This document shows, one piece after another, positions 51,694 through 60,649 of a stretch of DNA of 64,000 bases. The notes beneath the pieces were generated by a model that searched no databases, was not told the origin of the DNA, and saw only the letters and a list, made by a program, of their open reading frames with translations. Position 1 is the stretch's first letter. Each line of letters starts with the position of its first letter. Source of the DNA: Macrolepiota albuminosa (Eukaryota > Basidiomycota > Agaricomycetes > Agaricales > Agaricaceae); NCBI GenBank assembly GCA_027475525.1, contig JAMWFC010000090.1, forward strand, positions 1,984,001 through 2,048,000. The letters run 5' to 3'. A program made the position numbers and the translations under genes.

Positions 51694-52661
51694 TGTGGTA
51701 GGGGAGAGAGGATTGCTGATAGGTTCGGGTCAAAAGGGATGTTAGGCAAGTAAACTGGATTCGGCTATGGGAACGACAGATACAAGTGAAATAGGGAAGT
51801 AAAATCGGGATAAGTTTACGGTGGAAAATGACGGGACGGATTAGGAAATGAGTGGTACGAATAGGGAATGAGGGACAAATAGAGTTTAGGATTATGAGAC
51901 CGACCGACGGTCAGAAACAGAATAGGGAAGAAATCGGCGATTCGAAGCGGTTTTGCAGAGGATCGGCGATACTGGGAATGTGTAGAATAGGTATAAAAGC
52001 CAGGAGGAACATAGAAATAAACAGGTTTTTACACCCCATAATCTCAGGACTTGAGCTCTGCTTGTTTCGAGTGTCTCGTAGTACTGTCTCGTCGCTGTCT
52101 GGTCTGGACTTGAGTATCGTCTTGTCTGGAATACTTCTGGTTTGCTCGCCGCCTGATCCGGTGTCAAACACCGCGTGCTCGCTGTCTTCGGCAGCGTTCT
52201 CGGCTCTTCTCGGCTTCTTGGTGATCTTCTCGGCCGCGGCTTCGTCTCTGTCTGTCTTGTGTTCCGTCTATCTCGGCACTGTCTTCGGCTACTCGGGACT
52301 CTGATCTCTCTGCCTCGGCTTGGTTCTCGTCTACTGCGGCTCGTTTCTCGGCTTGATTAATCTTCACGGCTTCTCTATTCTTGCGGTTCTCTGGGATCTT
52401 GTATACTCGACGACTGTGTTCTCGCTGCTGCTCCCTCTTGCTGGCATCTGTCTAGAACTAGGTTACGCTTGTTCCTCTCAATTCTACTGGGGTCTATCGG
52501 CTCCTGGTCTACGAACTTCCATCTCACCACGACGAACGTTACTCCACGTTTCCGTCGCATATATCCACTTCCCCGTCCAATCCGACCTCTACTCCTACTC
52601 TCCGCTACCGACTCCTACAACTTCGTATTCGATCCATCAGGTAGTCCACCCCACGTCCACA
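51694..52661 (+). repeat. Gyp-D 5' LTR
   Basis: 968 bp with TATAAAAG at 51992-51999. The distal part is rich in TCTCGGCT-like words. Confidence 0.94.
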
Positions 52662-52664
52662 GAT

Positions 52665-52682
52665 TGGTGACCGAGACAGGGG
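52665..52682 (+). promoter_or_regulatory. Gyp-D primer binding site (putative)
   Basis: TGGTGACCGAGACAGGGG, three bases after the LTR; a TGG-type tRNA site. Confidence 0.65.
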
Positions 52683-52740
52683 GTGTTAACGCGTATTTGG
52701 GATCGACCTTGACGAGGAAAGAAAGAGTTAATTGGAAGCA

Positions 52741-55385
52741 ATGGAGGGAAACTCAGAGTCGTCTATTCAGGAATCGCCTGGTGTCCAGGCATCCTCGTCT
52801 TCTGGCACCCAGACCTCTTCTTCTGGCGTTCCGACTTCTTCTCCTTCCGGCGATCAGACCCCTTCCTTTTCTGGGAGTCAGACCACTTCTGGAGGATGCA
52901 ACAATGCCGTTCCCATGCCCGCGCCATATGACAGGCACGCGCCGTACTTCGACGGCAATCGGGTGCAGGATTTTTTGGATTCGTTGGAACACCATGCGGA
53001 CAGAGCAAAGGTAATTCATTCGCAACTCCCTGGCTACGTATTACGCTACTGTTCGAGGAAAGTGAAGAGGGTGATAGAGAATATGCCAGAATTGGGAGCG
53101 GATGATTGGGTAGCGTTGAGGGTGATGATGATAGACTTATATGGGATGAATGACTCAGAGTCGGTGATAAATTTGGAGTCGTTCTGGACTTGGACGACGA
53201 AGCATGGCATGGAAGGAAGCATAACGTCGAAACACGAGGTGGGAGAATATTGGAGTCGTTCTGGACTTGGACGACGAAGCATGGCATGGAAGGAAGCATA
53301 ACGTCGAAACACGAGGTGGGAGAATATTACAGGCAGTTTAAGAGGCTCTCGGTTCCGTTAACGCGAGCGCCACGACGCATTACGGAGCATGACTTAAACT
53401 GGTGCTTTTATCGAGGGATCCCGGATGACTTGAGAATGAGGATCAGTAGGAAGGTACCGACGGAGAATGAGAGGACGACGAACCCGCCGACGATCGAAGA
53501 TCAGATGAAATGGCTATTGGCGGAATTCGACGTCCTAAGCATTAACAACGTTCGAGCTCCGATCGTGATGCCGGAAGCTGAGGAGGAGTCAGAGGATACG
53601 GATGACGAGTCTGAGAGAAGGGAGTGGAAAGTAGAGAAGAGGAGGAAGAGGAGAGTTTCTAAGACGGGTGGATCGGGACCTACTGTCAAGGTGATTCCGA
53701 AGCAAGGATCGGTGGATGACCTCGCGAAGGAGCTAGAGCAATTGAAATTGATGATGGCTGAGGGCTTTAGGGCACAGAACAATCTGATGAGCGGGGGGAT
53801 GGCGGGAACAGGACGAAGGTGTGGAATGGGAGGGTGCAGGTGTCCTGAGGATCACGCCTTTGGATACAATCATTGCCCGCACACGCATAAGTTGCTCGAA
53901 GAAGAACTAATTCGGTATGACAAACGAGGGCGTTTAGTCTTAATGGACGGAGAAGATTTGCCACCGCCAACAAGAGAGGCGGGGGGTGTGGCACAGAAAA
54001 TTTGAGAGATGAGAGCGAGGAGGGTGGAGATAAAGGGAAAGATGATTGACAGACGGGACGAGAGGAGAGAAGTTCCTCCGCACATGGTCTCGACAAGCTT
54101 CGTGGAGCTCCAACTTGACGGAAAAGACGTGTTAACAAGGGAGGCATTTGCGGTGGAGACGGTGGATTCGACGCCAGCATGGAGAGCAGTATCGAATCCG
54201 GCTGTTCGGACGCAAAAAGAAGACGTACGACATGATCCGACAAGGCGAGGACCCACGATAAAGATCCCGGCGAAGCCAAAAGTCTCTGACGTAACGACGG
54301 AATCGAAGAAGGTCAGCGAGCAGAAAGGAAGAGAAATGGAAGGGGGTAAGAAGAGTACCGCACCTAAACCTTACGAATCGAGGGCCCCTCAACATTCTAC
54401 TCCGCCGACGCAGAACACGAGAGGGGGAGTAGAGAAGAAGGAGAAGGGAGAAGTGGGAGGAAAAGGGCATTCGACGTATCATTTTACGTCGACAGTCCAG
54501 GAAAAGGTCGACTTGAGTGCCGTGGAGGCGAGGCTATTGGACGAGACGATGATCACGATGACAGTGGGACAATTTTTGGGGTGCTCACCGGAATTCCAAA
54601 AACGGATGGCCAATATGACGAAAACTCGAAGAGAATACACGGATAAGATGGTCGTGGCAAATAGGGTAGAAACGTTTGATGAAGACTTGTGTCCTTGCGG
54701 ATGCGCGGAGCTAAAAACAGAAGGCGTGAGCGCTGGGGAGGAAATAGAGTACAGTGGGTCAAAAGTACATGTGGAGTACGACACGGACGTCATGACAGAA
54801 GACGCAATCGAAGTGAGGTACGCCTCGGCCGTGAAGTTGCATAAGCATCCAGTGCCGTTGTTCGCGATGGTGACGGGAAAGTTTGAAGGGACGTTTGGGG
54901 GTATCAAAACCGTGTTCATGGTCGATACCGGATCCGAGTTAAACCTCTGCCCAGGATACTTGTACGAAAAAACCCAGTTATCGTTGGATTTGGACGGGAC
55001 GAGATGGTCGTTGAAGGGGATTCATGGAGACCCAGTTAGGCTGAAAGGGTGTGCGAGAGATGTGTCGGTGAGGATCGGGGGACACGCGTTTGACCACCAT
55101 TTCTTCGTCAATGGGGCTGTCAGAGGGTCTGAAGGGACAGGAGACGTGATCTTGGGACAGCCTTGGCTGCAATGGTATACGGCGTGCATACAATACGATC
55201 GTTCGGGAGGGATGACGATGAGAGTTTGGCAGGATGGATATCATGGAGATAGAGCGACGCTGTCAGTTCCGCTAACGGCGCCAAACGAAGTCAGGAACAA
55301 GGAGTCGTTGGAAGTAATGGGACATACGAAATGTAGGCGCCACCCGACAGTGGAAGATGCGGAGGATGAGGATTCGGGAAACTGA
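52741..55385 (+). CDS. Gyp-D ORF1: Gag and protease (856 codons after collapsing one duplication)
   Basis: ATG at 52741. The N-terminus is Ser/Thr/Pro-rich, then a capsid-like region begins PYFDGNRVQDFLDSLEHHA. The 77-bp duplication at 53173-53326 breaks it; without that the frame is continuous. A lysine/arginine-rich linker precedes an unusual Cys/His group, RCGMGGCRCPEDHAFGYNHC, near 53817-53875. TGA at 54003-54005 follows in frame: either a mutation or a readthrough stop between Gag and protease. Protease has VFMVDTGSELNLCPG (Asp-Thr-Gly at 54922-54930) and VILGQPWLQW. ORF1 ends at TGA 55383-55385, right after a GGGAAAC slippery heptamer leading to ORF2. Confidence 0.87.
53173..53326. repeat. 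77-bp tandem duplication (53173-53249 / 53250-53326)
   Basis: Adjacent copies in Gyp-D gag; removal gives one continuous Gag frame. Probable assembly join. Confidence 0.93.
55376..55382 (+). promoter_or_regulatory. Gyp-D -1 frameshift heptamer G GGA AAC
   Basis: In ORF1 phase the codons are TCG GGA AAC TGA. A -1 slip on GGGAAAC reads GGG AAA CTG AAG and enters ORF2, which is open from here to its ATG at 55457. GGGAAAC is a known retroviral slippery sequence. Confidence 0.78.
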
Positions 55386-55456
55386 AGGAGGATGCGGGGC
55401 CAAGGCCTGAATATCAGCCCGTATCCATTCCCCGCCTTGGAGAGAGTCTTTATGCT

Positions 55457-58400
55457 ATGATCGGGAGTTACGGAATCGAATATGGAAAAGAACTGGAAAA
55501 TAGAGATGACGGAGAGTGGAGCTGGGAAGAGAGAGATCCACCGGAGAGCTACGACGCGTTGTTAAGGAGAGTAGCGTTTTCGTCACCGGTGCCGATTAAG
55601 CCACGAACGACACCGTGGACCAGGCAAGTGTTTGAGGTGGATAAAATTAGGGAGGGAAATGTCGTGTTATCTGCGAACGTCTTGCAACGCAGAACAAAGT
55701 ACAAACCTGTTGATCGGAAGGTTCGCCCAGTACCAAGCTATATGCCGAATCCAGACGGACAAGTGTTTCGACCGGTGGTAATAGAGGATCCGTCGCCCTT
55801 GCCAATGGACCCTCCACTTCTTAAGGACTTCGTTCCGACGGCCAAACTGACCAGGGAGAGGTTAGAGAGTATTCTAGGAAAGGTGCCGGATGGGTTCTTA
55901 CAGCCTAGAGAAGTGGACTTGTTGGTTTACGTCCTGACGCGACGAGAAGATGCTTTGGCATTCGACGACTCGGAACGTGGAACGTTTTCACCCGAGTATT
56001 TTGACGACTACGAGATCCCAGTCATCGAACACACGCCGTGGGTCCAGCAGCCGATCCGAATTCCTAAGGCTATTGAGGAGCAGGTTCGAGAGGCCTTACT
56101 GGCGCAAGAGCGGGCAGGAAAGTTTGAACCGTCAACCGCTTCTTATAGGTCGAGAATCTTCGCGGTCGCTAAAAAGAACGGCATTAGGATTGTACAGGAT
56201 GTCCAGGAGTTAAATAAGGTCACGGTGCGGGATTCCGCCCTGCCGCCCAGGGTAGATGACTTTGCCGAAGGATTCGTGAGTAGAGGAGTCTATGGACTAT
56301 GCGACTTGTTCACTGGTTATGATGGGAGGAGACTAGCAATGGTATCTAGACCATTGACGACGTTTGGATGTGCACTTGGAGCTCGGAGGGGAACTACGTT
56401 ACCACAAGGGGCGACAAATTCGCTGCCAGAATTCCAGAAATGTGTGGATCACACGATTAAGGAGGAGAAAGAGGCTCGACCACCGAACGGAAATGGATTT
56501 GTTGACGACGTGGGAATTATGGGGCCCAAGTCATGGTATGGAGGAGAGGAAATAGCGCCAGGGATAAGAAGGACGATATACGAATACGCAACAATTCTGG
56601 ATCGATTTTTCGCTCGGTTTATCGAGGCAGGCATCACGGCGTCCGGAAATAAGTTGATACTGGCAACGCCGAAGCTGAACATCGTGGGATCGGTGGTTTC
56701 CATGGAAGGATGGCATTTGGAACAAGGTCTGGTGTCTAGAATCGTGAAGTGGTCAGAGCCGTCAGACGTGTCGGATGTTAGATCCTTTCTGGGGACAGCA
56801 GGCGTAGGGAGGAAATGGATTAGGAATTTTTCCTTGATAGCGAAACCCTTGACGTTGCTGACTCGAGGAGCGGACAGGGAATTCTATTTCGGAGAAGAGG
56901 AGCTTCAAGCGATGGTCACGATTAAAGACCTAATTACTACAGCACCAGTACTCATTGTCATCGATTACGAATACGCTCGGAAGCACTCAAAGATTAGCTC
57001 TTTGGAAAAAGGGGATCTAGACGGATTGGTTGTGGTAGGGGTGGATTCGTGTAAGAACGGTGCGGGATGGATTCTCCAGCAATATAGGAACGAGGAAAAG
57101 AGACCGGCCTTGTTCGGATCGTGCACCTTTAACGAGACGGAATCGAGGTACTCTCAGCCGAAGTGCGAGTTATACGGACTTTTCCGGGCGTTGAAGGCTT
57201 TGAGGCACAGGATTTGGGGAATTTACTTCCGCGTTGACGTTGATGCGAAGTTCTTGATGGAAATGATTCAGAACCCTGACCTTCCGAACGCACCGATGAC
57301 ACGCTGGATCCTCTATATTTCTCTCTTCGACTTCAACTTGAAACACGTGCCGGCTCAGTCACACCAAGGACCCGACGGTTTGTCGAGAAGAAAGAGAACC
57401 GACGAGGATTCGGAGGACTCGGATGCTGAGGAGTTCTTGGACAGGTTCGTGGGCACGACAGTGTTGTCGAATGTAGCCAAGGCAACGTCATGGATGCTGA
57501 CAGACGACGGGGATTCCGATTGGGCGTCAGGTCCGGTGAATGCTCTGATGGAACACGTTAGAAGGATGTCGAAAACCCCGTGTGCGACCTTTGTGACTAG
57601 TGCCAAGGCAATTTTCATGCCTTTGTTTGGTGTGTCGGGAAGAGAGAAGGAGGTACGGAGGTCTTCGCAGATGGATGAATCTTGGTCCTGTGGGAAAGGT
57701 TCTTTCATTCTCGGACGAGAATTCTGTGAGAGGCGAAGGAGGGAGGAGAAAGAGGTTGAATGCCAATGGGAGGGGGAAATGGTATCGTTAGGGATCGTCG
57801 AGTATAAGTGGGGAACAGCACATGGGGACGATTTAGGGGAGGGACCAACGTGCGCAAAGCATGAGTTTGGCGTCAAGGACAAAGAATCGCCTGCCGTGTG
57901 GAGAGAGATTCGCGTCTATTTGCAGACCTTGCAGATTCCGAAGTGGTGCGAAACGGAGAAAGAACGGAAAGTCTTTGTCAAGAACTCAAAACGATACTTT
58001 TTATATGAGGATAAGCTTTGGCTCGTGCCGGTGAAGGGTAGGTTACCACGACTTGTAGTGGAGCGGAAGGAGAGACGCATGGAGTTGGTGGCGGAGGCGC
58101 ATAACGATACGGGACACCGAGGACGCGACGCGACGTACAAAACGCTGTTCGACAGGTTTTACTGGCCGAACCTGTATGATGATGTCGCCTTTTTCGTGCG
58201 GTCCTGCAACATCTGCCAACTGCGATCCAAAACAAGACCTAAAGTGGCCTTTTCTCCGACATGGAGCGCGGCGATCCTGCGGTACTTTTGTCTCGATACA
58301 GTTCATATGGGGGACGGTCATGGAGGGAAAAGGTACCTCCTGCAAGGTATGGAGCCGGCTATAGGTTGGCCAGAGGCGAGAGCTTCGAAAAGGGCGGACT

Positions 58401-59386
58401 CTGCGTCGTGGGGAAAGTTCATGTACGAAGACATTATATGCCGATTTGGACACATCCCTGCGTTCATCACCGATGGAGGGAAGGAGTTTCTGGGAGCAGC
58501 CGAATATATTTACCGCCAGTATGGCGTGACCGTAATTGTGTCGTCACCCTATCATCCTGAGGGTAATGGGGTCGTGGAGAGAGCGCACAAAACGTTGTGT
58601 GATTCGATACTGAAGGCATGTGGTAGGGATTCGGGGAAGTGGCCCTTGTTTGTGGAAGCTGGGTTGTTAGCCATGAGAACTACGACGTCCAGAATGACTG
58701 GTCATACTCCTTATTTCCTCCTCTACGGGCGTGAGCCGTTTTTCGCCTTCGACATCGCGGACATCACATGGGAAGCTCTCGACTGGGATCAGGTCAGGAC
58801 AACGGAGGACCTTTTGGCAACGAGGATGCGGCAGTTAGTAAGGCGTGACGAGAAACTGGTAATAGCCCTTGAGCGGCAGAAAGAGGCAAGGATGAAGGCG
58901 GTTACGGCCTTTAACGAGAAGTTTGGTCGAATCTTGTCGACTGGAGAATTTGAGGTCGGAACTTGGGTGTTAGTCCATGAGACTTGGTTGGAAGGACAAA
59001 AGGGTCACAAGTTCGCGTTAAGGTGGTCAGGGCCTTTCATTGTGCACCGCAGACTGCGAGAAACGACATACCAACTGAAAGAACTCGATGGAACGATTAG
59101 GCACGAACCGGTTGCGGCGAGCAGGATAAAGATTTTTTATTTTCGGGAGGAATTCCAGACTATTAAGACGGTAGCGTCGGTCAACGTCTCGACTGATAGC
59201 GAGATGGAGCTGTGCGACCATAGAAGCCGATGGGCCAGGCCACTCGTCAAAAATGTTGGACGCGACGGAGATTTGGATGAGAGTAATTTGACGATTGGAG
59301 ACATGGGCAACGTCGATGCTCCGCTCGCCTTCTTGAATGTGGAGTGGTTAATTCAGGCAACTTCGGACGATGGGGTCATCGTCTAA
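55457..59386 (+). CDS. Gyp-D ORF2: RT, RNase H and integrase (1,309 aa from the first Met)
   Basis: Uninterrupted Pol. RT spans about residues 145-480 with FAVAKKNGIRIVQDVQELNK and the catalytic FVDDVG near residue 348. RNase H (VVGVDSCKNGAGW, SRYSQPKCELYGLF, RVDVDAKF) covers about residues 525-650. Integrase has an HHCC motif (HNDTGHRGRD... SCNICQL) near 880-925. Its DDE core has LDTVHM near 946, FITDGG near 1004 and NGVVERAH near 1039. An SH3-like C-terminal part (LRWSGPFIVHR) follows. No chromodomain is present; the last 60 residues are unassigned. Translation probably starts by -1 frameshift from ORF1. The domain set is complete and likely functional. Confidence 0.95.
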   Translation: MIGSYGIEYGKELENRDDGEWSWEERDPPESYDALLRRVAFSSPVPIKPRTTPWTRQVFEVDKIREGNVVLSANVLQRRTKYKPVDRKVRPVPSYMPNPDGQVFRPVVIEDPSPLPMDPPLLKDFVPTAKLTRERLESILGKVPDGFLQPREVDLLVYVLTRREDALAFDDSERGTFSPEYFDDYEIPVIEHTPWVQQPIRIPKAIEEQVREALLAQERAGKFEPSTASYRSRIFAVAKKNGIRIVQDVQELNKVTVRDSALPPRVDDFAEGFVSRGVYGLCDLFTGYDGRRLAMVSRPLTTFGCALGARRGTTLPQGATNSLPEFQKCVDHTIKEEKEARPPNGNGFVDDVGIMGPKSWYGGEEIAPGIRRTIYEYATILDRFFARFIEAGITASGNKLILATPKLNIVGSVVSMEGWHLEQGLVSRIVKWSEPSDVSDVRSFLGTAGVGRKWIRNFSLIAKPLTLLTRGADREFYFGEEELQAMVTIKDLITTAPVLIVIDYEYARKHSKISSLEKGDLDGLVVVGVDSCKNGAGWILQQYRNEEKRPALFGSCTFNETESRYSQPKCELYGLFRALKALRHRIWGIYFRVDVDAKFLMEMIQNPDLPNAPMTRWILYISLFDFNLKHVPAQSHQGPDGLSRRKRTDEDSEDSDAEEFLDRFVGTTVLSNVAKATSWMLTDDGDSDWASGPVNALMEHVRRMSKTPCATFVTSAKAIFMPLFGVSGREKEVRRSSQMDESWSCGKGSFILGREFCERRRREEKEVECQWEGEMVSLGIVEYKWGTAHGDDLGEGPTCAKHEFGVKDKESPAVWREIRVYLQTLQIPKWCETEKERKVFVKNSKRYFLYEDKLWLVPVKGRLPRLVVERKERRMELVAEAHNDTGHRGRDATYKTLFDRFYWPNLYDDVAFFVRSCNICQLRSKTRPKVAFSPTWSAAILRYFCLDTVHMGDGHGGKRYLLQGMEPAIGWPEARASKRADSASWGKFMYEDIICRFGHIPAFITDGGKEFLGAAEYIYRQYGVTVIVSSPYHPEGNGVVERAHKTLCDSILKACGRDSGKWPLFVEAGLLAMRTTTSRMTGHTPYFLLYGREPFFAFDIADITWEALDWDQVRTTEDLLATRMRQLVRRDEKLVIALERQKEARMKAVTAFNEKFGRILSTGEFEVGTWVLVHETWLEGQKGHKFALRWSGPFIVHRRLRETTYQLKELDGTIRHEPVAASRIKIFYFREEFQTIKTVASVNVSTDSEMELCDHRSRWARPLVKNVGRDGDLDESNLTIGDMGNVDAPLAFLNVEWLIQATSDDGVIV

Positions 59387-59399
59387 GTTCCGCGCAATC

Positions 59400-60444
59400 T
59401 GTGGTAGGGGAGAGAGGATTGCTGATAGGTTCGGGTCAAAAGGGATGTTAGGCAAGTAAACTGGATTCGGCTATGGGAACGACAGATACAAGTGAAATAG
59501 GGAAGTAAAATCGGGATAAGTTTACGGTGGAAAATGACGGGACGGATTAGGAAATGAGTGGTACGAATAGGGAATGAGGGACAAATAGAGTTTAGGATTA
59601 TGAGACCGACCGACGGTCAGAAACAGAATAGGGAAGAAATCGGCGATTTGAAGCGGTTTTGCAGAGGATCGGCGATACTGGGAATGTGTAGAATAGGTAT
59701 AAAAGCCAGGAGGAACATAGAAATAAGAAGCGGTTTTGCAGAGGATCGGCGATACTGGGAATGTGTAGAATAGGTATAAAAGCCAGGAGGAACATAGAAA
59801 TAAACAGGTTTTTACACCCCATAATCTCAGGACTTGAGCTCTGCTTGTTTCGAGTGTCTCGTAGTACTGTCTCGTCGCTGTCTGGTCTGGACTTGAGTAT
59901 CGTCTTGTCTGGAATACTTCTGGTTTGCTCGCCGCCTGATCCGGTGTCAAACACCGCGTGCTCGCTGTCTTCGGCAGCGTTCTCGGCTCTTCTCGGCTTC
60001 TTGGTGATCTTCTCGGCCGCGGCTTCGTCTCTGTCTGTCTTGTGTTCCGTCTATCTCGGCACTGTCTTCGGCTACTCGGGACTCTGATCTCTCTGCCTCG
60101 GCTTGGTTCTCGTCTACTGCGGCTCGTTTCTCGGCTTGATTAATCTTCACGGCTTCTCTATTCTTGCGGTTCTCTGGGATCTTGTATACTCGACGACTGT
60201 GTTCTCGCTGCTGCTCCCTCTTGCTGGCATCTGTCTAGAACTAGGTTACGCTTGTTCCTCTCAATTCTACTGGGGTCTATCGGCTCCTGGTCTACGAACT
60301 TCCATCTCACCACGACGAACGTTACTCCACGTTTCCGTCGCATATATCCACTTCCCCGTCCAATCCGACCTCTACTCCTACTCTCCGCTACCGACTCCTA
60401 CAACTTCGTATTCGATCCATCAGGTAGTCCACCCCACGTCCACA
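59400..60444 (+). repeat. Gyp-D 3' LTR
   Basis: Same sequence as the 5' LTR plus the 77-bp duplication. TATAAAAG appears at 59698 and 59775 because of it. I see no purine tract just before the LTR; GGGGAGAGAGG lies inside its first 20 bp. Confidence 0.93.
59651..59804. repeat. 77-bp tandem duplication (59651-59727 / 59728-59804)
   Basis: Accounts exactly for the length difference between the two Gyp-D LTRs. Probable assembly join. Confidence 0.93.
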
Positions 60445-60649
60445 CCGTCAAGTAAGTTCTTTTTTCCGCCATCTTGTTGAAAACCTAAACATATACTGAC
60501 TTTCAACGTCTTTGTTAGCCACATGGACACACACCCTCATGGGTCAATCCGTATATTAAGAAAACTAGTCTCATGACTGAGAATCACTTCTCCATACTTG
60601 GAGACCAATAAAAAGACTCGAGTAGGGTGTTTGCCTATATTCTTCTCCA
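60445..60649 (+). promoter_or_regulatory. P450 upstream region next to the Gyp-D 3' LTR
   Basis: TSD CCGT (60445-60448) plus about 200 bp of original promoter with a CCAAT-like ACCAATAAAAAG near 60605-60616. LTR-driven transcripts could read into the P450 gene. Confidence 0.55.

Larger units (their letters stand above)
51694..60444 (+). mobile_element. Gyp-D: young Ty3/Gypsy element between LSM6 and P450
   Basis: 8.75 kb. LTRs 51694-52661 (968 bp) and 59400-60444 (1,045 bp = 968 + 77) start TGTGG and end CCACA. By eye they differ by one substitution (C 51943, T 59649) besides the 77-bp duplication. The TSD is 4 bp (CCGT), as in the Gyp-B family, and the primer site starts three bases after the LTR in both. 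The RT catalytic site is FVDDVG, again as in Gyp-B. There are two long ORFs, the second in the -1 frame. One TGA (54003-54005) is the only coding lesion besides the gag duplication. Confidence 0.95.

Noticed and set aside
51892..52367. Overlapping frames of 60-150 codons on both strands in the Gyp-D LTR (repeated at 59522-60150)
   Set aside because: They occur in both LTR copies, overlap each other on opposite strands and have no domain; they are chance frames in TCTCGG-rich LTR sequence.
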